From Paludibacter sp. (GTDB lineage Bacteria; Bacteroidota; Bacteroidia; Bacteroidales; Paludibacteraceae), in contig JAURYY010000189.1 in assembly GCA_030653695.1 (NCBI GenBank), positions 1 through 44,817 on the forward strand: a DNA stretch of 44,817 nucleotides. The letters run 5' to 3'. Numbering within the stretch: the first letter of the stretch is position 1; each line of letters starts with the position of its first letter. The position numbers and the translations under genes were made by a program. The notes beneath the pieces are model-generated. The model was not told the DNA's origin. It made no database searches and was given only the letters and a program-made list of their open reading frames with translations. Positions 33,930 through 41,525 of this stretch are shown here, in pieces.

Positions 33930-34220
33930 TCATGAAAGCAACAGCAAAGAAACCGAAAACAACAGAAATGAAAACATCAGGTAAATCATGACAATGAAAT
34001 ACGAAAACCCTGCAAAGCTAAGTGTTTTTGCTACCGATGGTTGTAAATAATTTCCAAAAATCATACTTCCCAGCATCGACAAAAAAAGCAGTATGGAACT
34101 AATCAGATACAAAACTCTGAAATTTCCGGCAGGCTGCAATGCCTGCCAACCACGAAACAATACATAACTTAAAAGCGATAGAAGAAAAACAAGTGCGAAA
34201 ACAAAAAAACCGTATTTCAC
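33930..34220 (-). pseudogene. metallophosphoesterase, N-terminal membrane part of a split gene
   Basis: The 96-residue frame (GTG start at 34220) has three to four membrane helices and the FRGWQAL motif near residue 22, which I recognise from the N-terminus of Bacteroidetes membrane metallophosphoesterases. It ends ...FSVSLLLL and then a TGA created by insert sequence (stop at 33930-33932). The native continuation, VRLTNHFTHFASQG, is found at the start of the fragment at 31609-32448. Alone it has no catalytic residues and should be non-functional. Confidence 0.8.
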
Positions 34221-34591
34221 GTGTAAATAATTTGTATTTAAGAAGTTATATTCAATTCAGATTTTATTTGAACATATTTCGTAAGCCAGATGATAATTCA
34301 TTTCGGGTGTTGATCGTTGGTAAACCCAATTGGTGAACCTCAGTGTTGACCGTTGGCTTATGCTCGTTCTATGATCATTGTATAGGCTTGATTGCATTAT
34401 GAAACGAAAATTGTATGATTTTGTTTTGCAAAAATACAAAACATATCCGACAGCTTTACAAAAATGCAACCAATTGCATTTATATATATAATTAAATATA
34501 AGCATATTAAAACTTGCGAATAAGATTATAATTGTTTTAAAATACCGAGATAATTTTTTAACTTTGCCACTTCAAATAAAACCTATTTGCA
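34221..34591. other. intergenic region upstream of the patatin gene
   Basis: 371 bases without a supportable gene. It holds two direct repeats, TGTTGATCGTTGG (34308-34320) and TGTTGACCGTTGG (34344-34356), 36 bases apart, with a CCAATTGG palindrome between. The patatin promoter box lies at its right end. Confidence 0.5.
34559..34566 (+). promoter_or_regulatory. -7 promoter box of the patatin-barrel gene
   Basis: TAACTTTG fits TAnnTTTG and lies 25 bases before the GTG start. It supports a short leader and the GTG start codon. Confidence 0.5.
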
Positions 34592-36889
34592 GTGAAAACT
34601 TTCATTCTTATTTTACATGTTTTTTTAATCGCATTTTCAACGCTATCGGCACAAAAAGTAGGTGTTGTATTGAGCGGAGGGGGTGCAAGAGGCATTATTC
34701 ATATTGGAGTAATCAAGGCACTTGAAGAAAATAATATCCCGATTGATTATTTGGCTGGCACTTCGATTGGAGCTGTAGTGGGAGGAATGTATGCCATGGG
34801 TGTTTCGCCCGACGAAATAATCACGATTTTAAAATCAAATGATTTTAAAATCTGGTCAATGGGTGAAGTTGAAAAAAAATACATGAATTATTACCTGAGT
34901 TCAGACCCCAAGCCTAATGTGGTTGAATTGCCGGTTCGTTTCAATCGGGTGGTATCGAACCAGATTAAACCTAATTTTTTGCCCACCAACATTTTGCCGC
35001 CTCACCAGATGAATTATGCTTTTTTAGTTTTGTTTTCGCAGGTCAATGCTGTAACTAATGGTAATTTCGACAGGCTTTTCGTACCGTTTCGATGTGTGGC
35101 ATCCGATATTTACAAAAAAGAAGGTGTTGTTTTTCGTCAGGGTGTGTTAGGCGATGTCATTCGGGCTTCGATGACTTACCCTTTAGTGTTTAAACCCATT
35201 GTGATTGATAACCGCTTATTGTTTGATGGTGGTATTTTTAATAATTTTCCTGTTGATGTGATGCGGGACGATTTTAAGCCTGATGTAATTATTGGCAGTA
35301 ATGTTTCTAATCAACTTCCTCAACCCAACGAATCGGATATAATAAGCCAAATTGGGAATATGGTTATCAATAGAACCGATTTTTCGATTGACAAAAATGA
35401 AGGTGTATTGTTCGAATTTGAAAATATAAATATCAGTGGATTTGATTTTTCAAAAGTTGATGAATTAGAAAAAATTGGATATGACTCGGCAATGAGTCGC
35501 ATGGATGAAATCAAAGCCCGGATTTCACGCAGGATGCCATTAAGAGAACTGACTGAGCTCAGGAAAGAGTTTCGTGCCCGATTCCCTGAATTGAAGTTTC
35601 AGCGAGTTTATATTGAAGGTGTTGATAGTTTAAAACACAGGTACGTTGAACAAAATTTTCATCACAATAACGAAGTTTTTAATATAGAAGACTTTAAAAA
35701 AGCTTACTACAAACTTATTTCGGATGATAAAATTATGGAAGTAGTTCCTCATGCCATTTTTAATCCATCTACAAATAATTTCGATCTTCATTTAAACGTA
35801 AAAATGATGGACAGGCTAAAAATACTTCTGGGTGGCAATATTTCCTCCTCAACTTCTAACCAGGCATACTTCGGGCTTATTTATCAGCATTTAAAAGAGT
35901 ATGCTCAATCGGCATATTTCGATGCTCAGTTTGGCAGGATGTATAACGGGTTGGGGTTGGGTTCAAGAATTGAAGCACCGGTTAACAAAAACTGGTTTAT
36001 GAAAGTGGCTTTAGTACTGCATAAATTCGACTATTTTGAAGGAAACGGCTTGTTTTTTGCCGATTACAGAGCTGCAAATTTCTCACAGTACGAAGCATAT
36101 AGTAAACTTAGCGTGGGGTTTCCGTTATTTGCAAACGGACGTATGGAATTTGGTGTTGGATATGGTGCTTTGACCGACAATTATACGCAAAGCGCTGATA
36201 CGCTCGTTTATTCATCAAAACTCGACAAGAGTATATTCTATCTTGGAAGTATTTTTGGGCGCGCTGAGAGCTCAACGCTCAACAACAGAATGTACGCCAC
36301 AAATGGTCATAATTATACTTCATTACTTCAATTGATCACCGGTGTCGAAATTTTTAAATCGACCATAAATCCTTTATATAATATGTCAGGCGAGTATGAC
36401 AACTGGATACAATTTTCAGGAAAAATTGACAACTACTTTCAAATAAGTCCCCAATTTACAATCGGTGCTTATGGTGAACTGGCTTTGTCTTCACGAAATC
36501 TTCTTCAAAATTATACTGCCAGCATCATTCAGGCACCATCGTTTCGTCCTACTCCACACAGTAAAGCGGTTTTTAACCGCGCTTTTTGCGCCAATCAGTT
36601 TGCAGCTATAGGAGTAAAACCAATATATCATCTGACTGATCAGCTCCATCTTCGCGCCGAAACATATTGGTTTATCCCCTATAAAACTATTTTGAGGGCA
36701 TCAAATAACGCTGCTTATTATTCCGCTCCGTTCAAGTCATCGCAATTTCTTGTAGAAACTTCGCTTGTTTTTGATTTCAAAATTGCATCGGCGGGTTTGT
36801 TTGCAAATTATTACAGTGCCGGCACAAGTAGGCTGAATGTTGGAATAAATGTAGGAATTCTGTTGTTTAATAGAAAATTTACCGAATAA
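34592..36889 (+). CDS. patatin-like phospholipase with POTRA and outer-membrane barrel
   Basis: The 765-residue protein (GTG start) has a signal peptide (FLIAFSTLSAQ) and then a patatin domain with the oxyanion loop GGGARG (about residue 30), nucleophile motif GTSIG (about 56) and catalytic DGG (about 212, FDGGIFNNFP). After residue 320 come a POTRA-like segment (FQRVYIEGVDSLKHRYVEQNF) and a strand-rich C-terminal half of about 370 residues that should form an outer-membrane barrel. This is the layout of PlpD/FplA-type proteins, in which the lipase is carried by its own barrel. Bacteroidetes versions are often called patatin-like proteins; substrate and topology are not known here. Confidence 0.88.
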   Translation: MKTFILILHVFLIAFSTLSAQKVGVVLSGGGARGIIHIGVIKALEENNIPIDYLAGTSIGAVVGGMYAMGVSPDEIITILKSNDFKIWSMGEVEKKYMNYYLSSDPKPNVVELPVRFNRVVSNQIKPNFLPTNILPPHQMNYAFLVLFSQVNAVTNGNFDRLFVPFRCVASDIYKKEGVVFRQGVLGDVIRASMTYPLVFKPIVIDNRLLFDGGIFNNFPVDVMRDDFKPDVIIGSNVSNQLPQPNESDIISQIGNMVINRTDFSIDKNEGVLFEFENINISGFDFSKVDELEKIGYDSAMSRMDEIKARISRRMPLRELTELRKEFRARFPELKFQRVYIEGVDSLKHRYVEQNFHHNNEVFNIEDFKKAYYKLISDDKIMEVVPHAIFNPSTNNFDLHLNVKMMDRLKILLGGNISSSTSNQAYFGLIYQHLKEYAQSAYFDAQFGRMYNGLGLGSRIEAPVNKNWFMKVALVLHKFDYFEGNGLFFADYRAANFSQYEAYSKLSVGFPLFANGRMEFGVGYGALTDNYTQSADTLVYSSKLDKSIFYLGSIFGRAESSTLNNRMYATNGHNYTSLLQLITGVEIFKSTINPLYNMSGEYDNWIQFSGKIDNYFQISPQFTIGAYGELALSSRNLLQNYTASIIQAPSFRPTPHSKAVFNRAFCANQFAAIGVKPIYHLTDQLHLRAETYWFIPYKTILRASNNAAYYSAPFKSSQFLVETSLVFDFKIASAGLFANYYSAGTSRLNVGINVGILLFNRKFTE

Positions 36890-36972
36890 AAAATGTTTCG
36901 GAAATTTTGTATTGTCTTTTTAATGCGGTAAAGTTGTGTTACAGCGGTTTATTTGATTAGAATCAATGAACA

Positions 36973-38316
36973 TCAAAATAATCCACCATAAATTAATCCC
37001 GAAACGGTAGCCATACTAATAACCAACAATACAAAAACCGCTGTTTTTTTTATTCCAAGAACTCCTCGAATTACCAGCATATTAGGCAACGACAACGATG
37101 GACCGGCTAACAACAGAGCCAGTGCCGGACCTTTGCCCATTCCCGATGTTATCAAACCTTGAAGTATTGGCACTTCGGTTAAGGTTGCAAAATACATAAA
37201 TGCACCTACTACTGAAGCAAAAAGATTAGAAAAAAATGAATTGCCGCCTACCAATGCCACAATCCACTCATTCGGCATGATCCCTGCAATGGTTTTTCCA
37301 TCATGCGTTGAACCCAACAAAAATCCCGCTACAACTACACCAATAGCGAGTAAAGGTAAAATTTGTTTAGCATAACCCCATGTTGAAAGTGTCCACTCTT
37401 TGTTGTCCGGATTCTTTTTGTCGAGAAGTGTTATAATAGTCAATGCAGCAATTCCCGCAATCATGGGAACTATCGGAATTAGTTCCCTATTCTGAATAAA
37501 TTGATTTGCTAATACAATCGATGCACCGGTTGCCAAAGTAGCATAAAACACCCATTGCCATTTTATTTTCAGAATATATAGGAGTGAAAAAACCAGCTGT
37601 AAACTAAAAAACCCTGTAATAAACCATTTATAAGCCCACAAGTAATACCAAACGCTTGAAACATCTCCGCTTGAGGGTGCACCCCAGTTTGCAAAAACAA
37701 GAATCAGCACCAATGTGAAAAAGTGAAAAGATGTTTGCCATATAGGACGTTTCTCTGGTTCAAGTTCAATATTCTTTTGTTCATCACGCTTCGCTTTTTC
37801 TTCTTTTCGATAAATGAACGACATGATTACGCCAATAATCACACTGAATGAAATGGCTCCAATGGTTCGCGCCATACCCATTTCGAAACCTAAAATACGC
37901 CAGGTAAGTATAATGGCAAGAATATTAATAGCCGGACCGGAATATAAAAAAGCGATAGCCGGACCTAAGCCGGCACCGCGTTTGTGAATACTTGAAAACA
38001 GTGGTAATATGGTGCAACTGCATACAGCTAATATTGTTCCCGAAACAGCTGCGACCGAATATGCCAACCATTTTTGGGCATTAGCTCCAAAATACCTGAG
38101 TACCGATCCCTTACTTACGAAAACGGAGATGACGCCTGCGATAAAAAATGCAGGCAAAAGGCATAGTATAAGGTGTTCACGGGCATACCATTTTACAAGG
38201 TCGAAAGATGCTGCAACAGCCGTATTAAACCTCATACTTTCGATGGGAAGAAAAAATGCCGTACCGAATAATACAGTAATCAAAAGCAGCATCTTTAATT
38301 CGTGTTTTGTTTCCAT
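36973..38316 (-). CDS. PF03773-type permease under ArsR control
   Basis: The 447-residue membrane protein has about ten helices in two related halves: VCSCTILPLFSSIHKRGAGLGPAIAFLYSGPAINILAI in the first, and ATLTEVPILQGLITSGMGKGPALALLLAGPSLSLPNMLVI in the second. This is the pattern of the predicted-permease family PF03773, which includes ArsP (organoarsenical efflux) and related metal exporters. The CSC cysteines could bind As(III) or a soft metal. A copy of the ArsR-type inverted repeat lies 24 bases before its start, so it belongs to the same regulon as the ars genes upstream. Substrate is inferred from context. Confidence 0.82.
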   Translation of the reverse strand: METKHELKMLLLITVLFGTAFFLPIESMRFNTAVAASFDLVKWYAREHLILCLLPAFFIAGVISVFVSKGSVLRYFGANAQKWLAYSVAAVSGTILAVCSCTILPLFSSIHKRGAGLGPAIAFLYSGPAINILAIILTWRILGFEMGMARTIGAISFSVIIGVIMSFIYRKEEKAKRDEQKNIELEPEKRPIWQTSFHFFTLVLILVFANWGAPSSGDVSSVWYYLWAYKWFITGFFSLQLVFSLLYILKIKWQWVFYATLATGASIVLANQFIQNRELIPIVPMIAGIAALTIITLLDKKNPDNKEWTLSTWGYAKQILPLLAIGVVVAGFLLGSTHDGKTIAGIMPNEWIVALVGGNSFFSNLFASVVGAFMYFATLTEVPILQGLITSGMGKGPALALLLAGPSLSLPNMLVIRGVLGIKKTAVFVLLVISMATVSGLIYGGLF

Positions 38317-38339
38317 TTAGTTTTTTGTTAAATAATTAT

Positions 38340-38359
38340 TGTTCGTAACAATACGAACA
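38340..38359 (-). promoter_or_regulatory. ArsR-type operator, copy at the permease gene
   Basis: TGTTCG-N8-CGAACA, a 20-base inverted repeat identical in both arms to the one before arsR. It lies 24 bases upstream of the permease start. Confidence 0.8.
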
Positions 38360-38483
38360 TTTTGGGTAAAAAAAATTTCTTGTGTAGCAATGATCGTATA
38401 TGTAAGTCGAAACCATTAAAAAAAAACTTTATACGCGGCTTTTTGCATCGTGAATGCATTCAATATAAAAAAATCAGAGATGA

Positions 38484-39182
38484 TTATAAGAAGAAAATCA
38501 CCACATAATAAATGCCAACGCCGATAAAAATAACCGATACAACACGCCGAAACCAACGCTCAAAAACTTTTATCTGATTGTAAAGTTTTCCTACATTTCC
38601 GACAGCAAAAGCCAATAGCCATGCAAATAAAATAACCGGTAACCCGGTAGCGATAGCAAACAGCACCGGAAGATACAATCCGCTGGCACTGGCTACTGTT
38701 ATTGGAATAAGCATAGCAAAATACAAAACGCCACTGTACGGACAAAATGCCAGTGCGAACGCCATCCCCAATAAAAGCGTACTCCAGTAACTTCCTTTGC
38801 TCTTTTCGCCAATCTTATCGGTTAAGCCCTGAAAACCCGGAAACTTAATTTTTATTATATCGAGCATTAACAACCCGATAATTATTAGTGCCGGACCTAA
38901 TAATTTTTCTCCCCAACCCTGAAAGATGATTGAAATATTTATTTTGCCGGCACCAAAGTATATGATAACTGCCAGTCCGGTGTAACTTATAGCTCTACCC
39001 AGTGTATAAACTAATCCGTTGATAAAAACCCTGCGGTGATTATCAATATCACGACTGATAAAACCGATAGCTGAAATATTGGTAGCTAAAGGACAAGGAC
39101 TGATGGCTGTCATCAGACCTAAAATAACAGCGGTTACAAAAGCGTATTGCGAATTTTCTAAAATGTTTTGCAAAATCTCCAT
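38484..39182 (-). CDS. arsG: ArsG-like organoarsenical efflux permease
   Basis: The 232-residue protein has about six membrane helices and the CcdA/DsbD-like fold, with the opening motif AISPCPLATNISAIGFI and the partner motif AFCPYSGVLYFAMLIP in the second half. This SPCPLATN signature is that of the ArsG family as I recall it, described in the arsEFG operon for reduction and export of aromatic arsenicals. The Cys in each half fits thiol-linked transport. It follows the ArsF-like gene; a perfect palindrome lies in the 54-base gap. Confidence 0.8.
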   Translation of the reverse strand: MEILQNILENSQYAFVTAVILGLMTAISPCPLATNISAIGFISRDIDNHRRVFINGLVYTLGRAISYTGLAVIIYFGAGKINISIIFQGWGEKLLGPALIIIGLLMLDIIKIKFPGFQGLTDKIGEKSKGSYWSTLLLGMAFALAFCPYSGVLYFAMLIPITVASASGLYLPVLFAIATGLPVILFAWLLAFAVGNVGKLYNQIKVFERWFRRVVSVIFIGVGIYYVVIFFL

Positions 39183-39201
39183 CTTTCAATATTAAATGGT
39201 A

Positions 39202-39221
39202 ATCCCGATAGCTATCGGGAT
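39202..39221. repeat. perfect 20-base palindrome
   Basis: ATCCCGATAGCTATCGGGAT is its own reverse complement and lies between the ArsF- and ArsG-like genes. CCCGATAGCTATCGGG-type palindromes are frequent between genes in Bacteroidetes, so this is probably a REP-like element rather than an operator. It may tune expression of the distal gene. Confidence 0.65.
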
Positions 39222-39236
39222 AAATAGTAAATTAAA

Positions 39237-39662
39237 TTAAAGCAAAGGATCAATTGTTTTCTTCAATTCAGCTCTCCATTTTTTTTGGCTGCTTTTGGCG
39301 TACATAAATCCTTTATCAGTTAAATCAATGCGTTTAGAACCGCTAATAATTAAGAGTGCCTGTCCTTCTACCTGACATTTTTTAGCAAGCTGTTCATTTT
39401 CTTTAGTATCCAGATTTATTGATTTAAAAGTAATCTGCTCCATTTTGAATTGTGAAGGATAAAGTGCTTCAATGGATGTTTTTGTTTCATTTTCAATAGC
39501 ATTACAAGTTATACATCGACGGGTAAAATGAAAATAGTAAACCTCAATTTTTGCTGATTTAACCGATGGGTTTTTAGTTTTTTTGTCTGCAGCAATGCCG
39601 CTAACTGCAAAAAATGATATTGACAAAAAAAGTAATGTGGTTATGGAAAGTAACTTTTTCAT
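39237..39662 (-). CDS. arsF: ArsF-like thioredoxin-fold protein
   Basis: The 141-residue protein has a signal peptide (residues 1-24, ending SGIAA) and a thioredoxin-like domain with a CxxC in FTRRCITCNAIE. ArsF is described as a subunit that, with ArsE, reduces nitro-aromatic arsenicals; the family call is from memory of this signature and gene order. Its start overlaps the ArsE-like stop as ATGA, showing coupled translation. Confidence 0.78.
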   Translation of the reverse strand: MKKLLSITTLLFLSISFFAVSGIAADKKTKNPSVKSAKIEVYYFHFTRRCITCNAIENETKTSIEALYPSQFKMEQITFKSINLDTKENEQLAKKCQVEGQALLIISGSKRIDLTDKGFMYAKSSQKKWRAELKKTIDPLL

Positions 39663-39907
39663 ATTCTGAATATTTTAGTTGTTAGTATTTCTTTCAGTTC
39701 TTCATTAGATGGGACACGTCCTTTAACAACAATTTTTCCATCCACTATCAAAGCCGGTGGTGAAATAACATTGAATTTCATAATTTCCATAATATCTTCC
39801 ACTTTGGTAATCTCTGCACGAATTCCGTATTGTTCAACCACTTCGCGCGTTATTTTTTCAAGTAACTTGCACTTCGGACATCCAGTGCCCAGAATTTTAA
39901 TTTTCAT
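39659..39907 (-). CDS. arsE: ArsE-like small thioredoxin
   Basis: This 82-residue cytoplasmic thioredoxin-fold protein has the redox motif GTGCPKCKLLE near the N-terminus and the cis-Pro region VISPPALIVDGKIV, as in TM0996/MTH895 glutaredoxin-like proteins. In arsEFG operons a protein of this size precedes ArsF. It lies 29 bases after arsR and overlaps arsF by four bases. Confidence 0.78.
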   Translation of the reverse strand: MKIKILGTGCPKCKLLEKITREVVEQYGIRAEITKVEDIMEIMKFNVISPPALIVDGKIVVKGRVPSNEELKEILTTKIFRI

Positions 39908-39936
39908 ATTGATAAAAATTTGTGTGTTTAAACTTA

Positions 39937-40272
39937 TTATTGACTGCAGAAAATGGATTTTTCCTGGCAGTTTTCAAAAAAAGCATTGAAATATTTTTGT
40001 GCTATTGTCCAGTTCTCACGATTGATGCAGTATTTTACTTTGGGTGTTTCAATTTCACCCTGAATCAATCCTGCTTCTTTTAATTCTTTCAAATGTTGCG
40101 ATACTGTGGCTTTAGCTATCGGTAATTCGTTGTGAATATCTCCGAAATAACAACAATCCAACGTAGCTAAAAAATGTAGAATGGTTAGTCGTGCCGGATG
40201 TGCCATAGCTTTTGCAAATCGCGCAAGTTTTTCGTTATCAATTGTATATTCTTTGTTTTTGTAAGAATTCAT
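39937..40272 (-). CDS. arsR: ArsR family metalloid-responsive repressor
   Basis: The start is ATG 40272 ([35 protein letters not shown]); an earlier in-frame start would run into the operator. The 111-residue protein has the ArsR winged helix ([23 protein letters not shown]). Cys pairs lie at LDCCYFGD and in the C-terminal [11 protein letters not shown]; these could bind As(III) or antimonite and release the DNA. The 20-base inverted repeat 24 bases upstream covers its own -7 box, so it should repress itself and the arsEFG genes downstream. Confidence 0.92.
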   Translation of the reverse strand: MNSYKNKEYTIDNEKLARFAKAMAHPARLTILHFLATLDCCYFGDIHNELPIAKATVSQHLKELKEAGLIQGEIETPKVKYCINRENWTIAQKYFNAFFENCQEKSIFCSQ

Positions 40273-40296
40273 TTCCAAATTGTATGAATTGATTGT

Positions 40297-40316
40297 TGTT
40301 CGCAAATATACGAACA
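40297..40316 (-). promoter_or_regulatory. ArsR operator overlapping the arsR promoter
   Basis: TGTTCG-N8-CGAACA. Read on the minus strand the spacer and inner arm contain TATATTTG, a perfect TAnnTTTG -7 box, so repressor binding would block RNA polymerase. The arms equal those of the copy at 38340-38359. Confidence 0.88.
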
Positions 40317-40514
40317 TTATTTACAATGTCATTATAAATTGACTCATTATTTTTTTTTACTTGTTTTTTATCATTCTGAATGTAAAAGGGTGAACATCGG
40401 TTAAAGCAAAACCAATCTGCGTAACTCGTGATTTCGATGTTTTGCATTTTTGTACATTCATATACCTTTAGATCATTTGACAATTGTTCCTTTCACCTCT
40501 CATTAAATTATGCT

Positions 40515-40522
40515 TATCTTTG
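40515..40522 (+). promoter_or_regulatory. -7 promoter box of the XRE-cupin gene
   Basis: TATCTTTG followed by CACCCGAAA, a very typical Bacteroidetes promoter end. It overlaps the first possible ATG (40510), which shows that the real start is the ATG at 40543. Confidence 0.6.
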
Positions 40523-40542
40523 CACCCGAAATAAAACACAGA

Positions 40543-41094
40543 ATGAAACGAATAGGAGAAAGAATAAACCGCAAGCGGGAGATGCTGGGATTGCAACTTA
40601 ATGATCTGGCTAAAAAGGTGGGAATAAGTTCAAGCGGATTATCTCAAATAGAAAAATCAAAGGCTTCCCCCTCAATATTTACATTGAAGTTAATTGCAGA
40701 GAATCTTCACACTACAGTAGGGGAGTTAATTGGCGAAAATGAATCGCTTCACAATAACCCTGTTGTACGGAAAGACGAATACAAATTTATTGAAAAAAAC
40801 GTGAGTGGTACCGAAATTTATCTTCTTTCTCAACACGATTTGAGCAAAAAGATGGATACTTATTTACTTCGCTTGATAAAAGGGTCGGATATTGAAGGTT
40901 TTTTTAAGTATTATTCGGGTCAGATTTTCGGGTACATTTTGTGTGGTGAAATTCATTGCATTGTCGAAACAGAATCGTACACTTTGAGCGCAGGCGACAG
41001 TTTTTATCTAAACACAAAGCAGCATTACAAAATATTGAATAATTCGGAGTTGGCGGCTGAATTATTGTGGGTTTTTTCCGGTTCAGGATATTAA
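40543..41094 (+). CDS. XRE-family regulator with C-terminal cupin domain
   Basis: The 183-residue protein (start ATG 40543, MKRIGERINRKREMLG) has an N-terminal XRE helix-turn-helix (LNDLAKKVGISSSGLSQIEKSKASPSIFTLKLIAENL) and a C-terminal cupin (GYILCGEIHCIVETESYTLSAGDSFYLNTKQHYKILNN). Such proteins sense small metabolites with the cupin and often regulate adjacent metabolic genes. It is followed by a 431-base gap with promoter boxes and the DUF4914 gene, which is a plausible target (inference from position). Confidence 0.88.
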   Translation: MKRIGERINRKREMLGLQLNDLAKKVGISSSGLSQIEKSKASPSIFTLKLIAENLHTTVGELIGENESLHNNPVVRKDEYKFIEKNVSGTEIYLLSQHDLSKKMDTYLLRLIKGSDIEGFFKYYSGQIFGYILCGEIHCIVETESYTLSAGDSFYLNTKQHYKILNNSELAAELLWVFSGSGY

Positions 41095-41525
41095 TTAGGT
41101 TAAATTATGAATTATTTTGATTTAAAATTAAGTAACACTTCATTTATTAAGTAATAATTTAGTATCTTTGTGCCCGAATTCAGATAAATATTAAATTAAA
41201 AGCTGTAATTTTGTGCCGAGATGTTACAAAAATAGAAATAACCATATCTTTTAGTCAAATAAAAACGAAGCTGATAAAAACTCTGATTAAGACATTGCAA
41301 TTAGTGATAAAAAGAAAATACTATTAATGAATCAGACTTGTCGAAATTTAAGATAGTGGTAAAAAGCAGTAATCAATATTGAAAAGAAAATCCATTTTTT
41401 AGTTAGGGTAAAAAGTAGTGAGGATGTAGAGAAAACCAAGAAATGTGATTTTATTTGTATGAATTTTTTGCTAAAAATATTCCTGTATTAAAAATCAAAT
41501 AGAAAACAATAAATAATAATCAATT
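41095..41525. other. long leader region of the DUF4914 gene
   Basis: 431 bases with no supportable gene. It has two tandem -7 boxes and then about 310 bases of AT-rich leader. Three similar words occur: GTGATAAAAAGAAAAT (about 41304), GTGGTAAAAAGCAGTAAT (about 41357) and GGGTAAAAAGTAGTGAGG (about 41406). They share GGTAAAAAGNAGT and could be binding sites for a regulator or RNA-binding protein. Confidence 0.5.
41163..41213 (+). promoter_or_regulatory. tandem -7 boxes upstream of DUF4914
   Basis: TATCTTTG (41163-41170) and TAATTTTG (41206-41213) both fit TAnnTTTG and are each followed by TGCC(C)GA. The -33 elements are weak. They predict leaders of about 350 and 305 bases. Confidence 0.5.

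Noticed and set aside
33931-33990. 19-residue Lys/Thr-rich frame starting at the insert edge (MKATAKK...)
   Set aside because: Beyond the first eight bases it is the reverse strand of the phosphoesterase membrane part, so it is a junction artefact and not a gene.
40510-40542. upstream start of the XRE-cupin gene
   Set aside because: The first codons overlap a perfect TATCTTTG promoter box, so they are very unlikely to be translated.
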